This document shows positions 17,304 to 25,603 of a stretch of 64,000 nucleotides of DNA, piece after piece. The notes under the pieces are model-generated. The model did not search any database. It saw only the letters and a list, made by a program, of their open reading frames with translations, and was not told the origin of the DNA. Numbering within the stretch: the first letter of the stretch is position 1; each line of letters begins with the position of its first letter. This stretch comes from JBIQJD01 sp044507695 (GTDB lineage Bacteria > Bacteroidota > Ignavibacteria > Ignavibacteriales > Ignavibacteriaceae). The stretch covers positions 62,001 through 126,000 of the forward strand of contig JBIQJD010000009.1 of assembly GCA_044507695.1 (NCBI GenBank). The letters are read 5' to 3'. Position numbers and translations under genes: made by a program.

Positions 17304-18842
17304 TTGAAACCGCTTGTATGCGTATATTGTGAAGGCAACGATACAAAGATTGCCGTAGTTGAAAAAGAAAAGGATAAAGTAAAGGTTATCCGTGCGGCAT
17401 CTTTTGATGTTGTTCATACATCTATGGACCTTGAAGAGGGAGTCTCCGAGCTTAAGATTGAAGGTGAGGAGATAAACTTTGAAGGCGAAACAAAGGTGGG
17501 AGTTTCTCCCGGTGTTGCAATGGCTTCCCAAACACTGGCAGCTTCTGCACTGAAAGGATTAAATTTAAGCAAACATGAATTTATTCCTGCTTTAACAGAG
17601 CCAACAATTTATTACCATGTTTTTGAAGGAAGCAGGCAGCAGAAATCCGGAAAAATTACACAGGAAATTGTAAGTGATATTCAGGCAACAAAAAATGTTG
17701 TGGTTGATAGAGAAAGCCTTGGATATATTGAGCTTGCTGATAAATCTATTTTATCTGTTTTTCTTTCCGGTGAAATTTCATGTGTAAACATGATCAACTC
17801 TCTTGCACGCCAGAATGGAAAAAGATATTATAAAATTCCTACCATAAAAAGCGCAGAACTTTCTCTTGCCTATTATGTTGCTAAAAGAAAAAAATTCTTT
17901 CCTGATGATCAATCACTTCTGGTTTATATAGGAAAGGAATACAGCAAACTTATCTTTCTTCATGGAAGAAAAGTAAAGCATATAGGTACAACGCTTGATA
18001 TCGGTACACTTAATCTTCATACATATGATGTTTACTTCTCCAAAATTCTGCTTGAAATGGAGAACGGCGGAATATCAGCACTTGATAATATAGTTGTCTG
18101 CGGTGAAGATGATTCAGAAAATCTTATTCTCTCCTTTTACGGTACATTCCCTGAAGCAAATGTATCACGCCTTGAATTTGATGATCTTGATATTGCGCCG
18201 CTTGATGCAAAAACAAAGGAAACAATCTCTGCATATAGTATTCCCCTTGCAGTTGCAGTTGAATATTATGATGAACTTGCCGAAGAGTATAAAGGAATAA
18301 ATCTTCTTCCCAAATGGGTAAAAGAGGAACAAAAAACATTTCAGTTTGCATGGCACGGCTACCTGATGCTGCCTCTTTTATTTCTTGCGGCATTATACAT
18401 TACAGTTGAAGTGCTGAAAAATAATCAGGAATTAAACACACTTGATGCAGGTATTGCCGAGAAAACAATTCTTCAGAGGCAGAACCAGCAGATGCTTGGA
18501 AAGGTTTCAGAACTGCAGGCGAAGATAAGCGGCTTTGATCAGACACAGGCAATACTTGATTCCGCTGCTGTTGGAACAAGGGTATGGACGAAAGTTTATT
18601 CTGATATTTCAAATTTCTTTGGCGGCAGAAAAAATATCTGGCTTACCAGATTATCAAATGACAGCAAGGATAAAGTTGTGCTTGAAGGATATGCTCTTTC
18701 AAAAAAAGTAATTACAGATTTTGCTTATTCAATTGAATCCGCCGAATTAAAAAGCGTTATTTATGAAGCGCTGCGCGATGCTAATACATATAAGTTTACA
18801 ATTATCTTTAATCTTTTACAGTTTTCAAAAATAGATGAATAG
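17304..18842 (+). CDS. PilM-PilN-like fusion (GspL-like) inner-membrane assembly protein
   Basis: 512 residues, TTG start 2 bases after the pilT stop. The first 330 residues look like an actin/RNase H-like PilM or cytoplasmic GspL domain (VYCEGNDTKIAVVEKEKDKV at the start; SLLVYIGKEYSKLIFLHGRKVKHIG later). One transmembrane helix follows at about 351-371 (HGYLMLPLLFLAALYITVEVL region), then a short coiled coil and a PilN-like periplasmic domain (about 410-512). In canonical systems PilM and PilN are separate, so this is a fusion resembling GspL. Sequence identity to named families is low; assignment rests on architecture and order. Overlaps the next gene by 8 bases. Confidence 0.72.
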   Translation: MKPLVCVYCEGNDTKIAVVEKEKDKVKVIRAASFDVVHTSMDLEEGVSELKIEGEEINFEGETKVGVSPGVAMASQTLAASALKGLNLSKHEFIPALTEPTIYYHVFEGSRQQKSGKITQEIVSDIQATKNVVVDRESLGYIELADKSILSVFLSGEISCVNMINSLARQNGKRYYKIPTIKSAELSLAYYVAKRKKFFPDDQSLLVYIGKEYSKLIFLHGRKVKHIGTTLDIGTLNLHTYDVYFSKILLEMENGGISALDNIVVCGEDDSENLILSFYGTFPEANVSRLEFDDLDIAPLDAKTKETISAYSIPLAVAVEYYDELAEEYKGINLLPKWVKEEQKTFQFAWHGYLMLPLLFLAALYITVEVLKNNQELNTLDAGIAEKTILQRQNQQMLGKVSELQAKISGFDQTQAILDSAAVGTRVWTKVYSDISNFFGGRKNIWLTRLSNDSKDKVVLEGYALSKKVITDFAYSIESAELKSVIYEALRDANTYKFTIIFNLLQFSKIDE

Positions 18843-19737
18843 AAAATTAAAAAATACGCTGGGATTAGCAGCCCTGCTGGTTCTTATTTTAGCAGCCGGC
18901 GGAGTATATATTTTCATCATTCAAAAAGGAAAGATTGAAGATAAAACTGCTAAACTAAAAGAACTTAGTTCTTTTGATTATAACACAGAAGAATTGAATA
19001 TGCAGTATAACGAACTGGTTCAGCGTGCGGCTGTACTTGATTCGGTTCTTGCAGCAAGAAAATTTAACATACCATCAAATCTTTCATCAATAAAGTTTTT
19101 TGATTTTGTAAATGAAGTCAGCGCCGGCTTCTCCGAATACACACATCTTGATGTTGAATTTGTTGAAACAAAACCGGAGAAAGAATTCTTCATCTATACT
19201 TATAAATTAAACGGCGGCGGAACCTACAACGATTTTTTCCGCCTCAATTACGCAATTGAACACAGCAAGGAATTAAAGAAAGTTACGAGCATTGTTTTAT
19301 CGAGCATAGTATCAAATGATAAACAGGGAATGCCGCGCTTTGATGTAAGCTTTACACTGAATGTTGATGTTTATTTTGCAATGAATGATCGTTTTTCAAC
19401 AAGTGAATTAATTGAGAATGATTTATCAACCACTTCACAATATGATATTTTCTACCCGCTGATAAGAAATGAAATACCGCCCAATGTTGATGAACTGCTT
19501 GATGTTCAGGGTGCAAGACTTCTTGCATTAATTCCGGAAGGCGCCTTCCTTTCTGATTCAAGAGGAAATACATATTTATTATGGGAAGGTGAACAGGTTT
19601 ACCTTGGATATCTTACAAACATAGATTACGAAAGAAACAAGGTAAGTTTTATACTTAACAAAGGCGGAATTATTGAAAAGGTGGATATCTTCCTTGAGAA
19701 TGAAAAAAGTAACAAGAAAGTTAACAAAGAGTTGTAA
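18835..19737 (+). CDS. PilO-PilP-like fusion protein
   Basis: 300 residues. One N-terminal membrane helix (about 9-29), a coiled-coil stretch (about 30-75), a PilO-like ferredoxin-fold region (about 85-180), then a linker and a C-terminal beta module at about 225-295 (GARLLALIPEGAFLSDSRG, then YLGYLTNIDYERNKVSFIL) that resembles the HR domain of PilP, which contacts the secretin. PilO and PilP are normally separate proteins, so this would be a second fusion in the same operon. PilO-like assignment follows from the position between PilM/N and the secretin; no diagnostic motif exists. Confidence 0.62.
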   Translation: MNRKLKNTLGLAALLVLILAAGGVYIFIIQKGKIEDKTAKLKELSSFDYNTEELNMQYNELVQRAAVLDSVLAARKFNIPSNLSSIKFFDFVNEVSAGFSEYTHLDVEFVETKPEKEFFIYTYKLNGGGTYNDFFRLNYAIEHSKELKKVTSIVLSSIVSNDKQGMPRFDVSFTLNVDVYFAMNDRFSTSELIENDLSTTSQYDIFYPLIRNEIPPNVDELLDVQGARLLALIPEGAFLSDSRGNTYLLWEGEQVYLGYLTNIDYERNKVSFILNKGGIIEKVDIFLENEKSNKKVNKEL

Positions 19738-19738
19738 C

Positions 19739-20992
19739 ATGAAGACAAAATTATTTGCCGTTATATTATTAGTCTCTGCTGTCCAGCTGTTTTCACAGCA
19801 GTATCTTGAAAGACAATTCAAGGGTTATACAAATCCTGATGAAATTGTAACACTTGCGGAGACTCTTCCATTCAACCAGGCAGTTGAGCTTTTAAGCAAG
19901 GTAAGTGAATCCACCACCGGCAAAAGAATTATTTCTACAGTTGATTTAAATGAGCCGGTTGGAATGCAGATTGAAAACATGGCTTATGACAAAGCGCTTG
20001 TTGTTCTTACCCAGCTTAAAGGTTTGATGTATGAAGAAAAAGAAGATGTAATTATCATTAAAAGAAAAAATGAGCCGCAAAGCGTTGCAAAAACAAAAGA
20101 TATATACGCACCTGTAACAGAAAGAGAAGTAAAAATCTCTGCCGTGTTTTTTGAGATGGATGCAAATGAATCAAGAAAAACAGGAATTGATTGGCAGTTA
20201 CTTTTATCCGGAAGAGGCTTTAGTGTAAATTCACTTCTTGGTGTTGAAGAAACAGATAAATCAGGCGGAACCGGAACAGGCGGATCAAATCAACAGCAGC
20301 AGCAGCAGCTTGGCACTTTTGAAATTGGCGGTGAAGGTGAATTCAGCTCAGGAAGTTTCTTTGGCAAGGCAACTGCAATCTTTAAATTTTTTGAAAATGA
20401 AAATATGGGTGAGATAATTGCAAGCCCCAATATCACAGTACGAAACGGGAATCCGGCAAGGCTGCAGGCAGGGCAGGATATTTCTGTTAAACAAAGAGAT
20501 TTTGCAGGTAATGTTGTTGAAGAATTTTTCTCAACCGGAACTATTCTGAATGTTACTCCATACGTTTACAGTGAAGAAGGTGTAGATTATATCTTGTTAA
20601 ACATTGAGGTTGAACGCAGTTCATTTGTGCCGGATCAACTGCAAACAATAATAAACAAAACGGAAGCTACAACGCAGGTACTTATGCTGAATGGTGAAGA
20701 AACTGTTATAGGCGGATTGTTTGTTAATGATGAAACAGTTATCCGTAATGGTATTCCGATTCTTAAAGATCTTCCATGGTGGGTATTTGGATTGAGATAT
20801 ATTTTTGGCAGTGATGAAACGGTTACATCAAAGAAAGAACTTGTTATTCTGCTTAAGGCTGAATTGATGCCAACATTAAAAGAGAGATTAGCATTTCCGC
20901 AATCAACTACTCCTTTAAAGGATGAATTGAAAAAGCAGCGTGAAAAAATAAAGTATTATCAATTTAACCAATTACCAACTAACGAAAATTAG
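19739..20992 (+). CDS. pilQ: Short type IV pilus/T2SS secretin
   Basis: Outer-membrane secretin. I start at the ATG at 19739, one base after the preceding stop, because it opens a Sec signal peptide (MKTKLFAVILLVSAVQLFSQ); a longer frame exists from 19673 but lacks one. The protein is 417 residues, well under the 600-700 usual for PilQ or GspD. It has one STN-like N-domain (about 40-105), then directly the secretin domain (about 125-395: SAVFFEMDANESRKTGIDW, GEIIASPNITV, VIGGLFVNDETV and PILKDLPWW are typical). A Gly-rich and six-Gln stretch lies near residues 175-190. N1/N2 repeats appear absent. Confidence 0.85.
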   Translation: MKTKLFAVILLVSAVQLFSQQYLERQFKGYTNPDEIVTLAETLPFNQAVELLSKVSESTTGKRIISTVDLNEPVGMQIENMAYDKALVVLTQLKGLMYEEKEDVIIIKRKNEPQSVAKTKDIYAPVTEREVKISAVFFEMDANESRKTGIDWQLLLSGRGFSVNSLLGVEETDKSGGTGTGGSNQQQQQQLGTFEIGGEGEFSSGSFFGKATAIFKFFENENMGEIIASPNITVRNGNPARLQAGQDISVKQRDFAGNVVEEFFSTGTILNVTPYVYSEEGVDYILLNIEVERSSFVPDQLQTIINKTEATTQVLMLNGEETVIGGLFVNDETVIRNGIPILKDLPWWVFGLRYIFGSDETVTSKKELVILLKAELMPTLKERLAFPQSTTPLKDELKKQREKIKYYQFNQLPTNEN

Positions 20993-21002
20993 GCTGAAAC
21001 TC

Positions 21003-21368
21003 ATGGAAAAAATTTTGATAGTTGATGACGATATTAATCTCTGTACCGTACTTCAGGAGGAATTGACTGAAGTTGGGTATAGCGCGGACTATGTGGTTAA
21101 CGGAGATCTTGCGCTCGATTACCTTTCTAAAAACCAGGTTGATCTGCTTCTGCTTGATCTTAAAATGCCGGTTAAAGATGGCTTTGAAGTTCTTAAGGAA
21201 TTGCACGAAAGAAACATGCTGCTTAAAGTAATTGTTCTTACTGCGTACGCTGATGTAAAAAGTGCAATTGATTCCGCCAAACTCGGTGCAAGTGATTTCA
21301 TAAGCAAGCCGTATGATTTTGATGAACTGTTGATAACAATAAGAAAAGTTTTACAAAGAGATATATGA
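21003..21368 (+). CDS. Stand-alone CheY-like response regulator
   Basis: 121 residues, a single receiver domain with no output domain. Acidic pocket DDD at residues 8-10, phospho-acceptor Asp52 (LLLDLKMP), Thr80 and Lys102 (SKPYDF). Its ATG is 10 bases after the secretin stop and it is followed after one base by the large hybrid kinase, so it belongs to the pilus operon. By analogy with PilG/PilH or FrzZ it may relay signals to the pilus motors; that is inference from position only. Confidence 0.9.
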   Translation: MEKILIVDDDINLCTVLQEELTEVGYSADYVVNGDLALDYLSKNQVDLLLLDLKMPVKDGFEVLKELHERNMLLKVIVLTAYADVKSAIDSAKLGASDFISKPYDFDELLITIRKVLQRDI

Positions 21369-21369
21369 C

Positions 21370-24300
21370 ATGAAAATCAGCTACAGGATATTATTTATAA
21401 ATTTTGCCATCGTGGCACTTATCCTGGTTAGTTCTGCAATTGGCTTTTATTCAATAATGTATAACGTGCTTAGTTCACAGCAGTCTAAGCATCTCCGTAA
21501 TTCTGCAAATGTATTCTTATATGCTTACCGCGAACTTCTTCAGGAAACAGAAGACAATCTCGTTTATCTTTTAAGAAACGAAACCGGCAGCTTAACTGCC
21601 GGCAATAAATTAAATTCAAAAGAAATTGATTTTATTTTTGAAGTACGTAACGCCGATAGTTCAATCATAAATTACACCGTAAAGGATATTGTAAATTTTC
21701 CCGGCAGAGGTTTCTTAAATGCAGATAAATTTAACACGGATGATTTTCTTGATGATAATCCTTATGCTGTACTAAAAACACTGAACGAAAATAATTCTAC
21801 AATTTTTTACGGAAGAATATTAACCGCACAGCTGCTGAATTCCTTAGCAGGAAAAATAAGTGCGGATGTTGCAATAATTTTTAATGATGTTCCAACTGAT
21901 ATTTCTAATTATCAGTTTAATCAGAAGTATATCCATACATTAAGTAAGGCATATTCCAATCTAAAAAAGGCAAATAATTTTGAAATCAATCTGCAGGAAA
22001 CAGAAGATGCAGACATATTATCATCAATCTATAAACCATCCGGCGGAACAGAAATAAGCAAAATTAATTTTTTAATTTTCTCTACTCTCAGTGAAGCCGC
22101 CGATCTTCAATCAAGCCTTAAATATATTTTTATTTTTGTTGGAGTTGCCGGGCTTGCTTTATCATTAATATTAACATTAATCTTTACAGATAAAATAAGA
22201 AAACAGATTACGCTGTTAAGCAAAGCCACAGAAATAACTGCTGATGGTAATTTCAAAAATAAAATTGAAATAAAAAGTAAAGATGAAATAGGACTGCTTG
22301 CCAATGCATTCAACACAATGCTTGAGCAGCTTGAGAAAAATGAAAGAGCAAAAAATGATTATTCGGAGTTCATTACTCTGATTAATCAGAAACCTACGCT
22401 TGCAGAAGTTTCTGAAGCATCTTTAAAGAAGATTATAAAAACATGCGGCTTTACAATAGGTGCGCTTTATACAATTGAAGATAATGAAATTAATCTTACA
22501 AGTTCATTTGGATTAACCAATGTTTCTGATTCTTACAAGAATGATGATTTCTTTAATGAAGTAAGAAAGACACACGAGAAACTTGAAATAAATTTTGCTG
22601 ATAATTCAGTGCTTGTGCCTGCAGGTTCTGTTACAATTCCAATTAAGCACGTGTTGATAATTCCCGTAGTTTATAACAGCAATGTTATTGCAATACTTGA
22701 GCTTGGCGCAGCAGAAAAAATTTCTGATGAAGCAAAAGAATACCTTGAAAAAATAATCGATCAGCTTGCAATTGGTTTAACAAATGCTATAGCATTTGTT
22801 CAGCTTGAAAAATTTGTGAATGAACTTAAAAAGCTGAATGAAGATTATCAGAAACAAAACCTGCAGATAAGAAAACAAAATGAAGCGCTTGTTGATCTTC
22901 ATCTGAAGCTTAAAGAAAAAGCTGAAGAACTTGAAGTGCAGAAACAGAAAGCTGAGGAATCAACCAAACTTAAAAGTCAGTTCCTTGCAAGCATGTCTCA
23001 TGAGCTTCGCACTCCAATGAATTCAATTCTTGGATTAACAGAATTAATTCTTGAGGAATCTTCTCTCCGCGGCAAAAATAAAGAACGGCTGATGGTTGTT
23101 CTTAAAAGCGGAAGAAGATTGATGAGCTTGATTAATGATATTCTTGATCTCTCAAAAATTGAAGCCGGAAAAATGGAGATTCATCCGGAAGATGTTTACC
23201 TGGAGGAATTAATTACAGATGTTGAAACCTCAATAAGTCCGCTGGTAATTAAAAAATCTATTGAATTAAAAATTTTACGTGAGACAAATACCGGAATAGT
23301 TATAAATACTGACAGAGGCAAGGTAACACAGGTGCTGATTAATCTGCTGGGCAACGCAGTTAAGTTTACCGAGAAAGGATTTGTTGAATTAAAAATTTCT
23401 TCTGAAGATGATAAATTAATTTTTGAAGTGAAAGATTCAGGCATCGGTATTTCTGAAGAAGACCAGAAAGTAATTTTTGAAGAGTTCAGACAGGTTGATG
23501 GAACTACTACACGCAAATACAGCGGCACCGGTCTGGGACTTGCAATCTGTAAAAGAATTGCTGATCTGCTTGAAGGCACAATTTCGGTTAAAAGCAAAAT
23601 AAATGAAGGCTCAACATTTTCTTTTGCTATTCCTTTGAATTTTGTTCAGGTAAAAGAAGTACCACGGGCAGTACCCGTTAATATTGATTCATTAAAGAAA
23701 AACAGAAAAAATCCTATTCTTGTAATTGATGATGATCCTGAAATAAGATATACAATTGGTCAGTATCTAAATTCAAAAGGTTATGAAGTTATATTTGCTG
23801 AGACGGGTGAAAAAGGAATTGAAGAAGCTGTAAAAGCTCAGCCGTTTGCAATTACGCTTGATGTAATGCTTCCAAACAGGGATGGCTGGAATATTCTAAG
23901 AGAATTAAAAGAGAACCCTGTTACAAGAGATATTCCTGTAATTCTTATTTCAATTTTGAATGATAGAAATTATGGTTACGGCTTGGGAGCATTTGAGTAT
24001 TTTGTAAAACCAATCTCGCATGAAAAACTTTTATCTGCATTTAACAAGCTTGAAAATCTTGCTAATAAAAGAATAGAAAAAATTGTTATTGTAGATGATG
24101 ATGAACTTGAGTTTGAAAAGTTCAAACGTGAGTTTAAGAATGATAAAATAAGGATTGAATACATCCGTGACAGCGAATTTGCATATAACAAAATTCTGGA
24201 AGTTCAGCCTGATTTAATTATTCTCGATCTTATGATGCCGAAAATAGACGGCATTACGCTTTCGCATAAATTAAAATCAAGCAGGGAAACAAAACACATT

Positions 24301-24924
24301 CCAATCATTATAAGTACTGCAAAAGATTTAACGGAAGATGAAAAGAAATCCCTTGAATCAATTGTTGAAGAAATAACTGTTAAATCAAAAGGGCATCCGC
24401 TTGATGTTCTTAAAGTAGTAAGAGATAGAATTAAAATGCATGAAATTCATTCACTTGAAATTTCTTCATCTGAAAATACGATTGGAATGGCAGAAGCTGA
24501 AATTGTTGAAGAAGAAGCTGAGGAAACCGAAGAGAATAAAAATTATCAGGGAGAAATTTTAATAGTTGATGATGATCCCGATACTTTATTTACAATAAAT
24601 GAAATTGTACAGGCATGCAACTGCAAAACAATTCTTGCTAACAGTGGTATTGAATGTCTTAACATCCTTGAAACAAAAACTCCGGATATAATTTTACTTG
24701 ATATTATGATGCCGGAGATGGATGGATTTCAGACACTTAAAAGAATAAAAGAGAACAAAAGACTTGCAAACATTCCAGTGTTTGCGGTAACAGCTAAAGC
24801 AATGCTTGATGATAAAGCAATCATACTTAAAAACGGATTTGATGATTATATTCCAAAACCGGTTAATGCCGGTGTAATGGCTTTTAAGATTGAAAAAGTA
24901 TTTTCTAAAATTAAAATAAGTTGA
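21370..24924 (+). CDS. Membrane hybrid histidine kinase with three receiver domains
   Basis: 1184 residues. Order: transmembrane helix (about 8-30), periplasmic sensor (31-250), second helix (about 252-272), HAMP (275-325), GAF (345-490), coiled coil (490-535), HisKA with SHELRTPMNS (phospho-His 544), HATPase with DSGIGIS and GTGLGLAI (650-760), then three receivers starting near 780, 902 and 1060, with acceptor Asps in TLDVMLP, ILDLMMP and LLDIMMP. The DDD/DDDP pockets of receivers 1 and 3 look intact; receiver 2 has IVDDDELEF and also looks intact. It is encoded inside the pilus operon, one base from each neighbour. The signal is unknown. Confidence 0.92.
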   Translation: MKISYRILFINFAIVALILVSSAIGFYSIMYNVLSSQQSKHLRNSANVFLYAYRELLQETEDNLVYLLRNETGSLTAGNKLNSKEIDFIFEVRNADSSIINYTVKDIVNFPGRGFLNADKFNTDDFLDDNPYAVLKTLNENNSTIFYGRILTAQLLNSLAGKISADVAIIFNDVPTDISNYQFNQKYIHTLSKAYSNLKKANNFEINLQETEDADILSSIYKPSGGTEISKINFLIFSTLSEAADLQSSLKYIFIFVGVAGLALSLILTLIFTDKIRKQITLLSKATEITADGNFKNKIEIKSKDEIGLLANAFNTMLEQLEKNERAKNDYSEFITLINQKPTLAEVSEASLKKIIKTCGFTIGALYTIEDNEINLTSSFGLTNVSDSYKNDDFFNEVRKTHEKLEINFADNSVLVPAGSVTIPIKHVLIIPVVYNSNVIAILELGAAEKISDEAKEYLEKIIDQLAIGLTNAIAFVQLEKFVNELKKLNEDYQKQNLQIRKQNEALVDLHLKLKEKAEELEVQKQKAEESTKLKSQFLASMSHELRTPMNSILGLTELILEESSLRGKNKERLMVVLKSGRRLMSLINDILDLSKIEAGKMEIHPEDVYLEELITDVETSISPLVIKKSIELKILRETNTGIVINTDRGKVTQVLINLLGNAVKFTEKGFVELKISSEDDKLIFEVKDSGIGISEEDQKVIFEEFRQVDGTTTRKYSGTGLGLAICKRIADLLEGTISVKSKINEGSTFSFAIPLNFVQVKEVPRAVPVNIDSLKKNRKNPILVIDDDPEIRYTIGQYLNSKGYEVIFAETGEKGIEEAVKAQPFAITLDVMLPNRDGWNILRELKENPVTRDIPVILISILNDRNYGYGLGAFEYFVKPISHEKLLSAFNKLENLANKRIEKIVIVDDDELEFEKFKREFKNDKIRIEYIRDSEFAYNKILEVQPDLIILDLMMPKIDGITLSHKLKSSRETKHIPIIISTAKDLTEDEKKSLESIVEEITVKSKGHPLDVLKVVRDRIKMHEIHSLEISSSENTIGMAEAEIVEEEAEETEENKNYQGEILIVDDDPDTLFTINEIVQACNCKTILANSGIECLNILETKTPDIILLDIMMPEMDGFQTLKRIKENKRLANIPVFAVTAKAMLDDKAIILKNGFDDYIPKPVNAGVMAFKIEKVFSKIKIS

Positions 24925-24925
24925 A

Positions 24926-25603
24926 ATGAAAAAAGTTTTAATTATTGATGATCTGCCTGAGAATGTGTTTTTACTGCAGGACAGGCTTGAACACGAAGGC
25001 TATGAAGTATTAACGGCTTACGATGGACCTTCAGGAATTGAACGCGCAATGAAAGAACTTCCCGATCTTGTTCTTCTTGATGTGATGATGCCGGGAATGA
25101 CAGGAATTGAAGTTTGTAAAAAGCTTGTAAGTGATCCTATCACATCAAATATTCCAATAATTCTTGTTACAGCAAAATCAGGTGCTGAGGATACTAAGGA
25201 AGGCCTTGAAGCCGGAGCTTTTGATTATATTAAAAAACCATTTAACCGGGTTGAACTTCTTGCGCGTGTTAATTCAGCTTTAAAATTATCAGAAGCTCAC
25301 AAAGCCCTGCTTGAAGTTGAGCAGCGGAATACTTACGCTGCTACAGTTGTTACCGCAAACCATAAAATCAAGCAGCCGTTAACGTTAATGAGTTTATCTG
25401 CTGCTGCAATAAAACGTGAGCTTGCAAAAGAAGAAGTTTCCAAAGAAGCGATTCAGAAGCGGCTGGTATATATTGAAACTGCAATAAAAGAAATTAACGA
25501 TGTGCTTAATCAATTAAATGCAGTTAAAAAACCGGTATTCTCTGATTACGTAAAAAATATTAAAATGGTAGAAGTTGATAGGGCTGAGGATAGTTCAGAT
25601 TAG
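24926..25603 (+). CDS. Response regulator with C-terminal DHp-like helical domain lacking an ATPase
   Basis: 225 residues. Receiver domain (1-120; acceptor Asp52 in LLDVMMP, Thr at about 82, Lys in IKKPFN) followed by about 100 residues predicted helical, containing ANHKIKQPLTLMSLS. That motif resembles a HisKA dimerisation helix with His146, but there is no HATPase domain after it. It may act as phosphotransfer protein or dimeric scaffold. Last gene of the pilus operon; its end overlaps the end of the convergent kinase gene by 9 bases. Confidence 0.8.
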   Translation: MKKVLIIDDLPENVFLLQDRLEHEGYEVLTAYDGPSGIERAMKELPDLVLLDVMMPGMTGIEVCKKLVSDPITSNIPIILVTAKSGAEDTKEGLEAGAFDYIKKPFNRVELLARVNSALKLSEAHKALLEVEQRNTYAATVVTANHKIKQPLTLMSLSAAAIKRELAKEEVSKEAIQKRLVYIETAIKEINDVLNQLNAVKKPVFSDYVKNIKMVEVDRAEDSSD

